Position numbers and translations under genes: made by a program
Notes under the pieces: model-generated
Told to the model about the DNA's origin: nothing
The model's input: the letters and a program-made list of their open reading frames with translations, nothing else
Databases searched by the model: none
Part shown: positions 39,696 to 48,354 of the stretch, piece by piece
Numbering within the stretch: the stretch's first letter is position 1
Layout: every line of letters begins with the position of its first letter
Assembly: GCF_002028455.1 (NCBI RefSeq)
Contig: NZ_MWUM01000001.1
Location: forward strand, 434,001-498,000
From: Zoogloea sp. LCSB751
GTDB lineage: Bacteria > Pseudomonadota > Gammaproteobacteria > Burkholderiales > Rhodocyclaceae
Length of the DNA stretch: 64,000 nt
Reading direction: 5' to 3'

Positions 39696-40528
39696 CCGCG
39701 CAGCCAGGTCCGTCCGGCGATCCAGATCTTGCGTACGGGCGTCAGCGAGGTGCGTCGGTCGAGCACCTGGAAGCCGTCGGCTTCGATCTCGTCGAGCAGC
39801 GTGCGGTAGATCGCCGCCATCACCAGCCCGGGGCGCTGGGCCTTGCGGTCCTCGTCCGGCAACTGGGCGAAGGCTTGGTCGTAGAACTGGCGCGCGCGCT
39901 GGGTCTGGAAGGCCATCAGTTCGCGGAAACCGTCGGTGTGCTGGCCGTCGAGGATCTGCCGGGCCGGCACGTTGAAGCGCTGCAACTCGTCGATGGGCAG
40001 GTAGATGCGGCCGCGGCGGGCGTCCTCGCCCACGTCGCGGATGATGTTGGTGAGCTGGAAGGCCATGCCCAGATCGTGGGCGTACTTGAGGGTCTGGCGG
40101 TTGCTGTAGCCGAAGATCTCGGCGGACAGCAGGCCGACCACGCTGGCGACTCGGTAGCAGTACAGCTGCAGCGCCTTCCAGTCCAGATAGCGGGTCTGCT
40201 GCAGGTCCATCTGCATGCCGTCGATGATCTCGAGCAGTTGCTCGCGGGGCAGCGGGAACTGCTTGTTCACTGCTTGCAGGGCCTGGCCGACCGGGTGCTG
40301 CGGCGTGCCGGTATAAATCTGATCCACCTGCTGGCGCCACCAGTCGAGCTTGGTCTGGGCGATCTGCATGTCGTGGCATTCGTCCACCACGTCGTCCACC
40401 TCCCGGCAGAAGGCGTACAGAGCGGTGATCGCCTGGCGCCGCTCGGGGGGCAGGAACATGAAGCTGTAGTAGAAGCTGGAGCCGCTGCTGGCGGCCTTCT
40501 CCTGGCAATAGGCGTGGGGGTCGGTCAT
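39692..40528 (-). CDS. hpnD: Presqualene diphosphate synthase
   Basis: HpnD condenses two farnesyl diphosphates to presqualene diphosphate. The 278-residue product has the Asp-rich motifs EVDDVVDE (first) and NIIRDVGEDARRGRIYLP (second) of trans-prenyl head-to-head synthases, and SSFYYSFMFLPPERR. It lies 6 bp after hpnC and overlaps hpnE. Confidence 0.95.
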   Translation of the reverse strand: MTDPHAYCQEKAASSGSSFYYSFMFLPPERRQAITALYAFCREVDDVVDECHDMQIAQTKLDWWRQQVDQIYTGTPQHPVGQALQAVNKQFPLPREQLLEIIDGMQMDLQQTRYLDWKALQLYCYRVASVVGLLSAEIFGYSNRQTLKYAHDLGMAFQLTNIIRDVGEDARRGRIYLPIDELQRFNVPARQILDGQHTDGFRELMAFQTQRARQFYDQAFAQLPDEDRKAQRPGLVMAAIYRTLLDEIEADGFQVLDRRTSLTPVRKIWIAGRTWLRG

Positions 40529-40534
40529 GGGGCG

Positions 40535-41356
40535 CTACCGGGTGAGGGCGCGCCAGGCGAGGCGCGGCCAGTCTGTCTTGCCGAGGGTCGGACGGCGGCG
40601 GAACACGTCGTAGCCGTTCGCCTCGATCTTGTCGAGTATGGCGAGGCCGCCCTGCACCACGAGGCGCAGCTCCCAGCCGATGCGGCCGGGCAGGCGGTGG
40701 GCGAGGGGGGCGCCGCGCAGCATCATGCAGCGGGCGCGCTGGATCTGGAAATCCATCAGCGCGGTGAACTGCGGCGTCACCTTGCCATCGGCGATGCAGT
40801 TTTCGGTGACACCGAAGCGTTCGAGCTCGGCCAGCGGCAGGTAGATGCGCTGCTTCTGCCAGTCTACCGCCACGTCCTGCCAGAAGTTGATCAGTTGCAG
40901 GCTGGTGCAGATCAGGTCTGACGCGGCCAGGTTGTCCGGCGTCGCTTCATCGTAGAGATGCAGCAGCAGGCGCCCGACCGGGTTGGCCGAGCGGCGGCAG
41001 TAGTCGCCGAGTTCGTCGAAGTCCGTGTAGCGGGTCTTGCCGACGTCCTGGCTGAAGGCGTCGAGCAGGTCGCGGAAAAGCTGCATTGGCAGCCCGAAGT
41101 CGCGGATGTTGCGGCTCAGGCGCTTGAAGATCGGTTCCAGCGTCGGATCGTCGAAGGGGCGGTATTGCTCGATGGCCAGTAGCGCCCGCTTGTAGTCGTT
41201 GAGGCGCGCCAGGCGCATGATCGGCGTCGCGTCACCTTCGTCGGCGATGTCGTCGGCGCTGCGGGCGAAGGCGTAGATGGCCTCCACCGGTTCACGCAGG
41301 CGCGCCGGCAGCAGGAAGGAGGCGACGGGAAAGTTCTCGTAATGATCGACGGGCAT
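40535..41356 (-). CDS. hpnC: Hydroxysqualene synthase
   Basis: HpnC converts presqualene diphosphate to hydroxysqualene. The 273-residue product begins MPVDHYENFPVASFLLPARLREPV, has SADDIADEGD and INFWQDVAVDWQKQRIYLP as Asp-rich motifs. With hpnD and hpnE it makes squalene for hopanoids or other squalene products. No squalene-hopene cyclase gene is in the window. ATG at 41356; a TATACT hexamer 10 bp upstream hints at a very short leader. Confidence 0.95.
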   Translation of the reverse strand: MPVDHYENFPVASFLLPARLREPVEAIYAFARSADDIADEGDATPIMRLARLNDYKRALLAIEQYRPFDDPTLEPIFKRLSRNIRDFGLPMQLFRDLLDAFSQDVGKTRYTDFDELGDYCRRSANPVGRLLLHLYDEATPDNLAASDLICTSLQLINFWQDVAVDWQKQRIYLPLAELERFGVTENCIADGKVTPQFTALMDFQIQRARCMMLRGAPLAHRLPGRIGWELRLVVQGGLAILDKIEANGYDVFRRRPTLGKTDWPRLAWRALTR

Positions 41357-41536
41357 GGGCGCGCGGAGTATACCTGCGGCGTCTGGCCGCTGGCGGGCGC
41401 AATGCCACGGATGCGGGCGAAATTCCGCAAGCCCGGCGCGCAGACGGGCATTCTTGCGCTTGGCTGCACCATCGGTTGGGCGGAGGATGCGGGGCTGTGA
41501 GAGATCAGAGTGTGGTGGGGGACTGTCGGGGGATAG

Positions 41537-41566
41537 CTGTGGGGGAGAATGAATTCGCTCCCACAG
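41537..41566. repeat. REP-like palindrome, copy 2
   Basis: CTGTGGGGGAGAATGAATTC then GCTCCCACAG. Its reverse complement matches the copy at 6238-6269 with a few differences in the arms. Confidence 0.7.
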
Positions 41567-41584
41567 TTTGACGAGCCTTACGGT

Positions 41585-41641
41585 GCCACAGCCACAGCCA
41601 CAGCCACAGCCACAGCCACAGCCACAGCCACAGCCACAGCC
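41585..41641 (+). repeat. Perfect hexanucleotide tandem repeat (GCCACA)9.5
   Basis: Nine full and one half copies of GCCACA without interruption, 89 bp before the start codon of the ABC ATPase gene. Such arrays can change length by slippage. Confidence 0.97.
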
Positions 41642-41729
41642 CATCTCCGGCTTGAGATCGGGAACCAATCCCTGCCAATCGACACCTATCAGCTATCCCG
41701 TTCCCGGCCGCGCCGTTTCGCCCTCATCC

Positions 41730-42383
41730 ATGCTCGAAATCGAAAACCTGTCCCGACGCTTCAACGGCCGGACCGTGCTGCAGAACATTTCCCTGAGTCT
41801 CGAACCCGGTGAGTACGTGGCCGTCGTCGGTGAGTCGGGCGTTGGCAAATCGACGCTGCTCAACCTCATTGCCGGGCTGGACCGGCCGGACAGTGGCCGG
41901 CTGCGCCTCGACGGCGAGGATTACGCGCAGTACGACGAGGATCCGCTGACCCGCCTGCGCCGGGACAAGCTGGGTTTCGTGTTCCAGGCTTTCCACATCC
42001 TGCCGCACCTCACTGTGGTCCAGAACGTGGCACTGCCCCTGTGGCTGCAGGGCGTCGAGCGGGACGCCGCCGCCGGCCCGGCCCGCGAGCTGCTCGATGC
42101 GGTCGGGCTGGGGGCACGGGCCGAAAGTTGGCCGCGGGAGCTGTCCGGCGGCGAGATGCAGCGGGTCGCGATCGCCCGGGCGCTGGTCCATGCGCCGCGC
42201 CTGGTGCTGGCCGACGAGCCGACCGGCAACCTGGACCCGGCCAACGCGACGCGTGTGCTGGCCTTGCTGGCCGAGCGGATTCGCGCCGCCGGAGCGATCG
42301 GCATCCTGGTCACCCATTCGCTGGAGGCGGCGGCCACGGCCGATCGCATCTTGCACCTGACGGCGGAGGGGCTGCGCGGGTGA
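41730..42383 (+). CDS. LolD-like ABC transporter ATP-binding protein
   Basis: The 217-residue ATPase has Walker A (GESGVGKSTLL), LSGGEMQRVAIARALVH and LVLADEPTGNLD. It overlaps the FtsX-like permease gene by 4 bp (GTGA) and so forms a MacB/LolCDE-type transporter. An upstream frame through the hexanucleotide repeat would add 54 residues, but the family start is the ATG at 41730. Confidence 0.93.
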   Translation: MLEIENLSRRFNGRTVLQNISLSLEPGEYVAVVGESGVGKSTLLNLIAGLDRPDSGRLRLDGEDYAQYDEDPLTRLRRDKLGFVFQAFHILPHLTVVQNVALPLWLQGVERDAAAGPARELLDAVGLGARAESWPRELSGGEMQRVAIARALVHAPRLVLADEPTGNLDPANATRVLALLAERIRAAGAIGILVTHSLEAAATADRILHLTAEGLRG

Positions 42384-44890
42384 GCGGGCCGCGGATGGAG
42401 TGGAGGCGCCTGGCGCCGGTGTTCCTCGGCTCGCTGGCCCGGCGGCGGCTGGCGACGCTGTTCTCGCTGGTTGCCATCGTGCTCGGCGTGGCGCTGGGCA
42501 TGGCCGTGCAGGCGGTGCACGAGGCGGCCCTGTCGGAGTTCGACCGGGGCCTGCGCAACATGGCGGGCGCGGCGGACCTGCAGGTGGTCGGGCCGCGCGG
42601 TGGCTTCGACGAACAGCTCTACGCGCGGCTGGCAACCCATCCGGACGTGGCCGAGGCCAGCCCAGTCCTGGAGGTCGAGGCACGGCTGGTCGGGCGCGAC
42701 GAATCCCTGCAGGTGCTGGGTGTCGATGCCTTCGTGCTGGCGCGGGTCACGCCGCAACTGCTGCCCAGCGCCGCCGGCGGCGACCGTTTCGCGATCTTCG
42801 CCGGCGATGGCGTGTTTCTCTCTCATGCGGCGGCCGACCGGCTCGGCGTGAAGACCGGTGCGCTGCTGCACGTACAGGCTGGCAGCGCGGAGCTTGCGCT
42901 GAAAGTGGCCGGTGATCTGCCCGCGGCGGGCGACGGCCGCCGCCTTGCAGTGATGGACATTGCCGCTGCGCAGATCCTGTTCGGCAAGCTCGGCCGCCTG
43001 ACCCGCATCGATCTGCGCCTGCGTGAGGGTGTCGATGCGGGGGCCGCCCGACACAGCCTGCAGGCCGAGCTGCCGGACGGCGTGCTGGTGGAGACGCCAG
43101 CCGCGGAGGCGGACCAGGCGGCCAACCTGTCGCGGGCCTACAGGGTGAACCTGACTTTGCTGGCGGCGATTGCGCTGCTCACCGGCGGCTTCCTGGTCTT
43201 CTCGGCGCAGGCCTTGTCGGTGGTGCGCCGACGTAGAGAATTCGCTTTTCTGCGCGCGGTGGGCCTGTCCCGGCGGACCCTGTTCGGCTGGCTGGTTGGC
43301 GAGGGGGCGGCGGTCGGCCTGCTTGGCGGCGTGCTGGGTGTGGCGGTCGGCCATGGCCTGGCGTGGGGGGCGCTGGCGCTGCTCGGTGGCGACCTGGGCG
43401 CGGGTTACTTCGCCGGCCTGGCGCCGCGTCTGCAGTTCCAGCCGCTGGCCAGTGCCATCTATGTGCTGCTCGGTGCTGTGGCTGGCGTGGCCGGCGCGTG
43501 GCTGCCGGCCAGGGAAGCCGCTACGGTGGCGCCGGCCCAGGCCCTGAAGGCCGGCGACGAAGCCGCGCTGCACGGCGGGCGCGGCCATCCGCTGTTCGGT
43601 CTGGCGCTGCTGGCCGGCGGCCTGGTGGCCTGCGCGATCCCGCCAGTGGATGGCCTGCCGCTTGGCGGCTATCTGGCGGTGGCCTGCGTGCTGGCCGGGG
43701 CGGTGCTGCTGTTGCCGTCGATTGCGGCGCTGCTGGCCCGCCTGTTGCCGGGCGGTGGGCCCGTGTCCGCACGGCTGGCCGTGGCCCGGCTGGCGGCGGC
43801 GCCCGGCCATGCGGTGGTGGCGGCCGCCGGCGTGCTGACCAGCGTCGCGCTGGCGGCGGCGATGGCGATCATGGTGGCCTCGTTTCGGGATTCGGTGGAC
43901 CAGTGGCTGACCCAGTTGCTGCCGGCCGACCTCTATCTGCGCGCCGGCCGCGCCCAGTCGGGCAGCTATCTGGACGAAGCCTTGCAGGCGCGCATCGCCG
44001 CGACGCCTGGTGTCGGCACGGTGGCCTTCACGCGTCACGACGGTCTGCGTCTGGCTGCGGGGCAGGCGCCGGTGGCTCTGCTGGCGCGGCCAGTGTCGGC
44101 GGACGGCGACGGCCTGCCCTTGGTCGGCAGGGCTGTGGCGGCGGACGGGCCGGCCGTGTGGATCTCCGAAGCCATGCAGGATCTGTATGGCTGGCAGCCC
44201 GGCCGGCAGGTCGAGCTGCCGCTGGCCGGCAAGCCGGTGCGTTTGACGGTGGCTGGAGTGTGGCGGGACTACGCGCGCCAGACCGGCGCGGTGATGATCG
44301 ACCTGGACAGCTACCGCCGCCTGACCGGCGACCCTCTGGTCAACGATGCAGCGATCCACCTTGCGCCCGGCGCGGACGCGCTGCGCACGGCCCACGCGCT
44401 GACCGCGCTGGCCGGCCCCGGTGTGCTGGAGGTGGCTTTTCCTGGCGAGATCCGCGCGATCACGCTGCGCATCTTCGACCGCACCTTCGCGGTGACCTAT
44501 CTGCTCGAAGCTGTGGCGGTGGCCATCGGCCTGGCCGGCGTGGCGGCCAGCTTCGCGGCGCTGGCAGCGGCGCGCCGGAAGGAGTTCGGCATGCTGCGCC
44601 ATCTCGGGCTGACACGCCGCCAGATCGGCTGGATGCTGGCCCAGGAGGGCGCGCTGGCGGCCGGCGTCGGCGTGCTGGCCGGCCTGCTGGCGGGCGGGGC
44701 GATCGGGCTGGTGCTGATCGAGGTGGTCAATCGGCAAAGCTTCCACTGGAGCATGGACCTGCATGTGCCGTGGCTGTCGCTGCTGTTGTTCGGCGGCGGT
44801 TTGGTGGCGCTGGCGGCCTTGGCCGCGGTGCTCGCCGGGCGCCAGGCGATGCGCCAGGACGCGGTGCTGGCGGTGCGGGAGGATTGGTGA
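42380..44890 (+). CDS. FtsX-like ABC transporter permease
   Basis: The 836-residue permease has an N-terminal membrane helix, a large periplasmic domain and two FtsX-type membrane modules (about 255-365 and 710-830) with further helices between. GTG at 42380 overlaps the ATPase stop; ATG at 42395 is an alternative. The double-module length fits AttF/AttG-like permeases that move lipids or lipoproteins out of the inner membrane. The third operon gene, an AttH-like lipocalin, starts at its stop codon. Confidence 0.9.
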   Translation: MSGPRMEWRRLAPVFLGSLARRRLATLFSLVAIVLGVALGMAVQAVHEAALSEFDRGLRNMAGAADLQVVGPRGGFDEQLYARLATHPDVAEASPVLEVEARLVGRDESLQVLGVDAFVLARVTPQLLPSAAGGDRFAIFAGDGVFLSHAAADRLGVKTGALLHVQAGSAELALKVAGDLPAAGDGRRLAVMDIAAAQILFGKLGRLTRIDLRLREGVDAGAARHSLQAELPDGVLVETPAAEADQAANLSRAYRVNLTLLAAIALLTGGFLVFSAQALSVVRRRREFAFLRAVGLSRRTLFGWLVGEGAAVGLLGGVLGVAVGHGLAWGALALLGGDLGAGYFAGLAPRLQFQPLASAIYVLLGAVAGVAGAWLPAREAATVAPAQALKAGDEAALHGGRGHPLFGLALLAGGLVACAIPPVDGLPLGGYLAVACVLAGAVLLLPSIAALLARLLPGGGPVSARLAVARLAAAPGHAVVAAAGVLTSVALAAAMAIMVASFRDSVDQWLTQLLPADLYLRAGRAQSGSYLDEALQARIAATPGVGTVAFTRHDGLRLAAGQAPVALLARPVSADGDGLPLVGRAVAADGPAVWISEAMQDLYGWQPGRQVELPLAGKPVRLTVAGVWRDYARQTGAVMIDLDSYRRLTGDPLVNDAAIHLAPGADALRTAHALTALAGPGVLEVAFPGEIRAITLRIFDRTFAVTYLLEAVAVAIGLAGVAASFAALAAARRKEFGMLRHLGLTRRQIGWMLAQEGALAAGVGVLAGLLAGGAIGLVLIEVVNRQSFHWSMDLHVPWLSLLLFGGGLVALAALAAVLAGRQAMRQDAVLAVREDW

Positions 44891-45963
44891 TGGAGCGACG
44901 TCGTTTCCTGCTGGCGCTGGCTCTCGGGGCGGCCGGGCGTTCCGCCATGGCGGCCGTGGACTTCGCGCCGGTGTTGCCGGGTCGGCGGCTGGTCTTTCCG
45001 GCCGACCACGGCGCCCACCCGGATTTCCGCACCGAGTGGTGGTACGCCACCGGCTGGCTGAATCTGCCGGACGGTAGCCCGCTGGGCTTCCAGACGACCT
45101 TCTTCCGCGTCCGCACTGGCGTCGGCGAGGACAGCCCGAGCGCCTTCGCGCCACGCCAACTGATCCTCGCCCATGCGGCGATTGCCGATCCGCGCCTGGG
45201 GCGGCTGCGCCACGGGGAGCGCTCGGCGCGGGTCGGCTTCGGGCGAGCCGGTTTCGCGCTGGGGCAGACCGGCGTGTGGGTCGGCGACTGGCGTTTTGCA
45301 CTGGATGGCGGGCGTTACCGTGCCGAGGTGCATGCCGACGATTTCGCCTACGCGTTGGAGCTGCAGCCCGCCGGTCCGCCGCTGCTCAACGGGCAGGGCG
45401 GCTTCAGCGCCAAGGCGGCCGATCCGCGCCATGCCAGCTACTACTACAGCCGCCCGCAGCTGGCGGTGAGTGGTAGCGTGACCCTAGACGGGAAGCAACA
45501 GCCGGTGCGCGGGAAGGCATGGCTGGACCACGAGTGGTCCAGCGAACTCCTGCCGGAAGGCGCCAAGGGCTGGGACTGGGTCGGCCTCAACCTGGACGAC
45601 GGTAGCGCGCTGATGGCTTTCCGCCTGCGCGACGGGCACGGCCGCGCGCTGTGGGCGGCGGCGACCTGGCAGCTGGCCGGTGGTGGCGCGCGGGTCATGC
45701 GTCCGGCGGAAATCGCTTTCACGCCGGGCCGGGAATGGCGCTCGCCGCGCACCGCCATCACCTATCCGGTGGAATGGCGGCTGCGCGTCGGCGAGCGGGA
45801 GTTCGAATTGCGGCCCCTGCTGGACGACCAGGAGCTGGATAGCCGCCGCTCCACCGGCTCGGTGTATTGGGAAGGCGCGGTGAGGGTCGTCGAGGGGGGG
45901 CGGGAGCTTGGCCGCGGCTATCTGGAGATGACCGGCTACGGGGAGCGCATCCGGGTGGGTTAG
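44890..45963 (+). CDS. AttH/CrtC-family lipocalin-like exported protein
   Basis: The 357-residue product has a short N-terminal signal (MERRRFLLALALGAAGRSAMAA). The CrtC/AttH lipocalin-like motifs are DHGAHPDFRTEWWYATGWL, GFQTTFFR, RHASYYYSRPQL and GKAWLDHEWSSELLP. The family includes carotenoid 1,2-hydratase, but with an adjacent ABC ATPase and FtsX permease the AttEFGH-like type is more likely. Its start overlaps the permease stop by one base. Substrate unknown. Confidence 0.88.
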   Translation: MERRRFLLALALGAAGRSAMAAVDFAPVLPGRRLVFPADHGAHPDFRTEWWYATGWLNLPDGSPLGFQTTFFRVRTGVGEDSPSAFAPRQLILAHAAIADPRLGRLRHGERSARVGFGRAGFALGQTGVWVGDWRFALDGGRYRAEVHADDFAYALELQPAGPPLLNGQGGFSAKAADPRHASYYYSRPQLAVSGSVTLDGKQQPVRGKAWLDHEWSSELLPEGAKGWDWVGLNLDDGSALMAFRLRDGHGRALWAAATWQLAGGGARVMRPAEIAFTPGREWRSPRTAITYPVEWRLRVGEREFELRPLLDDQELDSRRSTGSVYWEGAVRVVEGGRELGRGYLEMTGYGERIRVG

Positions 45964-46023
45964 CGCTTGCTGCTGGGCGTCGGCACGGACGTGTCGCGCC
46001 ATTTGTTTGAATAGAGATGGAAC

Positions 46024-47358
46024 ATGAAACGCATCAAACTCGTCTTGTGGGCGTCCTTGCTGGCGCTTGCCGGGCTGTGGCTGCTGGCTGATACGCTGGC
46101 GCCCGAGCCCTTCACCTATTTCTCCTTCAGGACGGTCTTTGTCCAGTTGAGCGGCGTGATCGCCATCGGGGCGATGAGTGTCGGCATGCTGCTGGCGGTG
46201 CGGCCGAAGTGGCTGGAGCCGCATCTCGACGGGCTCGACAAGATGTACCGCCTGCACAAGTGGCTGGGCATCGCGGCGCTGGTTGCCGGGGCGCTGCACT
46301 GGTGGTGGGCGAAGGGCACCAAGTGGATGGTGGGCTGGGGCTGGCTGGTAAAGCCGCCGCGCAAGCCGCCGTCCGGCGAGAGCCTGGGGTTGGTCGAGGG
46401 CTGGCTGCGCACGCAGCGCGGAACGGCGGAGTCCCTCGGCGAGTGGGCGTTTTACGCGGCGGTCGTGCTGATTGCGCTAGCCCTCGTCAAACGCTTTCCC
46501 TACCACCTGTTCACCAAGACCCACAAATGGCTGGCAGCGCTGTTCCTGGTGCTGGCCTATCACTCGCTGGTGCTGATCAAGTTCGCCTACTGGGCGCAGC
46601 CGGTGGGCTGGATGATGGCGGTGTTGATTTCCGCCGGCGTGCTCGCCGCGCTGCTGTCCCTGACGGGGCGGGTCGGGGCCCGGCGGCGGGTTGGCGGGCA
46701 GATCGAGTCGCTGACTTACTACCCGGAGCTGCGCGTGCTGGAAACGGCCATCCGGCTCGACGCGGGTTGGGCCGGGCACGCGGCGGGGCAGTTCGCCTTC
46801 GTGACCTCCAACCCGAAGGAAGGCGCACACCCTTACACCATCGCCTCTGCGTGGGATGCCGCCGAGCGCCGGATCGTCTTCATCACCAAGGCTCTCGGCG
46901 ACCACACCGGCCGCCTGCGCGACAGCTTGCGCGTGGGTATGCCGGTGCGCGTCGAAGGGCCCTACGGCTGTTTCGATTTCGAGGACAAGAAGCCGCGGCA
47001 GATCTGGATCGGCGCCGGCATCGGCATCACGCCCTTCGTCGCGCGGATGAAGCAGTTGGCCCGCGACGCGGGCACGCAGCGCATCGACCTCTTTCATCCG
47101 ACCGCGGATTTCGAGCAGGCTGCCATCGACAAGCTGGTGGCCGATGCGGCAGCGGCCGGGGTGCGCCTGCACTTGCTGGTGGGTAAGCGGGACGGCCGGC
47201 TGGACGGCGACCGCATCCGCGCCGCGGTGCCGGAGTGGGCGGATGCCAGCGTGTGGTTCTGCGGCCCGCCGGCTTTCGGGCAGGCGCTGCGGGAGGACTT
47301 CGTCGCCCACGGCCTGGCCGACGCCGATTTCCATCAGGAGCTGTTCCAGATGCGCTAG
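46024..47358 (+). CDS. Ferric-reductase-like membrane flavoprotein
   Basis: The 444-residue protein has an N-terminal six-helix haem-binding-type membrane domain (ferric reductase-like, with histidines in RLHKWLGI, ALHWWW, KTHKWLAA and YHSLVL), then an FAD-binding domain (AHPYTIAS) and an NAD(P)-binding domain (GAGIGITPF, FCGPPAF). It is likely an inner-membrane NAD(P)H oxidoreductase. The physiological acceptor is unknown. The LysR gene is convergent and overlaps it by 4 bp. Confidence 0.9.
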   Translation: MKRIKLVLWASLLALAGLWLLADTLAPEPFTYFSFRTVFVQLSGVIAIGAMSVGMLLAVRPKWLEPHLDGLDKMYRLHKWLGIAALVAGALHWWWAKGTKWMVGWGWLVKPPRKPPSGESLGLVEGWLRTQRGTAESLGEWAFYAAVVLIALALVKRFPYHLFTKTHKWLAALFLVLAYHSLVLIKFAYWAQPVGWMMAVLISAGVLAALLSLTGRVGARRRVGGQIESLTYYPELRVLETAIRLDAGWAGHAAGQFAFVTSNPKEGAHPYTIASAWDAAERRIVFITKALGDHTGRLRDSLRVGMPVRVEGPYGCFDFEDKKPRQIWIGAGIGITPFVARMKQLARDAGTQRIDLFHPTADFEQAAIDKLVADAAAAGVRLHLLVGKRDGRLDGDRIRAAVPEWADASVWFCGPPAFGQALREDFVAHGLADADFHQELFQMR

Positions 47359-48257
47359 CCGCGGGCGTAGCGCTCCAGCCCATCAGCGAGGAAATCGAAG
47401 ACCCGGCGGATGCGCGGTTCGTTGCGCAGGTCTTCGTGCATCGCCAGCCACATCTCCAGCTCGAAGCGCACCTGACCCGGCAGTACCGGCAGCAGGTCCG
47501 GGTGGCGCGCGGCGATGCCGGTCTGGCAGGCGCCGATGCCAAGGCTGGCGAGGAGGGCGGCATGCTGGGCGTGCTCGCTGTCGGAACGGAAGGCGAAGTC
47601 CTCGGGTGCCAGTGCCAGGCCGCTTTGTTGCAGGGCGCGCAGTGCGCTCGCGTCCCGGTCGAAGCCGATCAGCGCGTGGCCGGCCAGCTCGTCGATCACT
47701 GACGGCAGGCCGCGTCGTTCCACGTAGCGCCTGTGGGCGTACAGGCCGATGGCCAGCGTGCCGAGGCGGCGCGCGACGAGGGCCTCCTGGCTCGGGCGGA
47801 CCATGCGCACCGCGATGTCGGCTTCCCGCTGCAGCAGATCTTCGTTGCGCTTGGTGAGGGCCAGTTCGATGCGGATTGCCGGGTGGGCGGCCTGCAGCTC
47901 GGCGAGGATCGGCGGCAGTACCTCGCCGCCGATGGTTTCGCTGGCGGTGAGGCGCACGGTGCCGGCAACCTCGTCCTGGCCCGCGGAGGCGGCCCGTCGC
48001 AGCGCGCCGGCCTGTGCCGCCATCGCCTCGGCCGGTGCGGCCAGGCGGCGCGCGGCATCCGTGGCTTGCAGGCCGGTCGGCGTGCGGATGAACAGGGTGC
48101 ACCCGAGGGCGGCCTCCAGGGCTTCCAGGCGGCGTCCGATGGTTGGCTGCGTGGTGCCGAGGGCGCGTGCGGCCCCGGACAGGCTGCCTTCCCGCAAGAC
48201 ATGCAGGAAGCTGCGGTAGAGATCCCAGTCGGGTTCGTCGGACGGTGTTGAGCTCAT
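47355..48257 (-). CDS. LysR family transcriptional regulator
   Basis: The 300-residue regulator has the N-terminal winged helix-turn-helix (LYRSFLHVLREGSLSGAARALGTTQPTIGRRLEALEAALG) and a LysR substrate-binding domain. One arm of a large palindrome overlaps its start codon, so it probably controls itself and the divergent hydrolase gene. Effector unknown. Confidence 0.94.
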   Translation of the reverse strand: MSSTPSDEPDWDLYRSFLHVLREGSLSGAARALGTTQPTIGRRLEALEAALGCTLFIRTPTGLQATDAARRLAAPAEAMAAQAGALRRAASAGQDEVAGTVRLTASETIGGEVLPPILAELQAAHPAIRIELALTKRNEDLLQREADIAVRMVRPSQEALVARRLGTLAIGLYAHRRYVERRGLPSVIDELAGHALIGFDRDASALRALQQSGLALAPEDFAFRSDSEHAQHAALLASLGIGACQTGIAARHPDLLPVLPGQVRFELEMWLAMHEDLRNEPRIRRVFDFLADGLERYARG

Positions 48258-48302
48258 ACGAAAATGTATAGCTGATCAAGAGTTTTTGGCAATTTTCGTA
48301 TG
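48255..48302. promoter_or_regulatory. Divergent operator with 11-bp perfect inverted repeat
   Basis: CATACGAAAAT (48255-48265) and ATTTTCGTATG (48292-48302), 26-nt spacer, between the lysR start and the hydrolase gene. Confidence 0.75.
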
Positions 48303-48354
48303 GAGTGCGAATCCCTACAGTGACGTCATTCCCATTGCATTGGACGTCACGACG

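Larger units (their letters stand above)
41357..41729. other. Divergent intergenic region between hpnC and the ABC operon
   Basis: A 373-bp gap. It holds the hpnC promoter region, a REP-like palindrome (41537-41566) and a hexanucleotide repeat (41585-41641). The repeat sits in a frame open into the ABC ATPase gene and would encode alternating Pro-Gln. No separate gene is supported. Confidence 0.7.

Noticed and set aside
41585..41641. Possible CRISPR-like repeat
   Set aside because: Pure 6-bp tandem repeat with no spacers and no cas genes.
41921..45301. Very long open frame antisense to the ABC permease operon
   Set aside because: High-GC mirror frame; Arg/Gln/His-rich, low-complexity translation with no recognisable domain, while the plus strand encodes clear ATPase, permease and lipocalin motifs.
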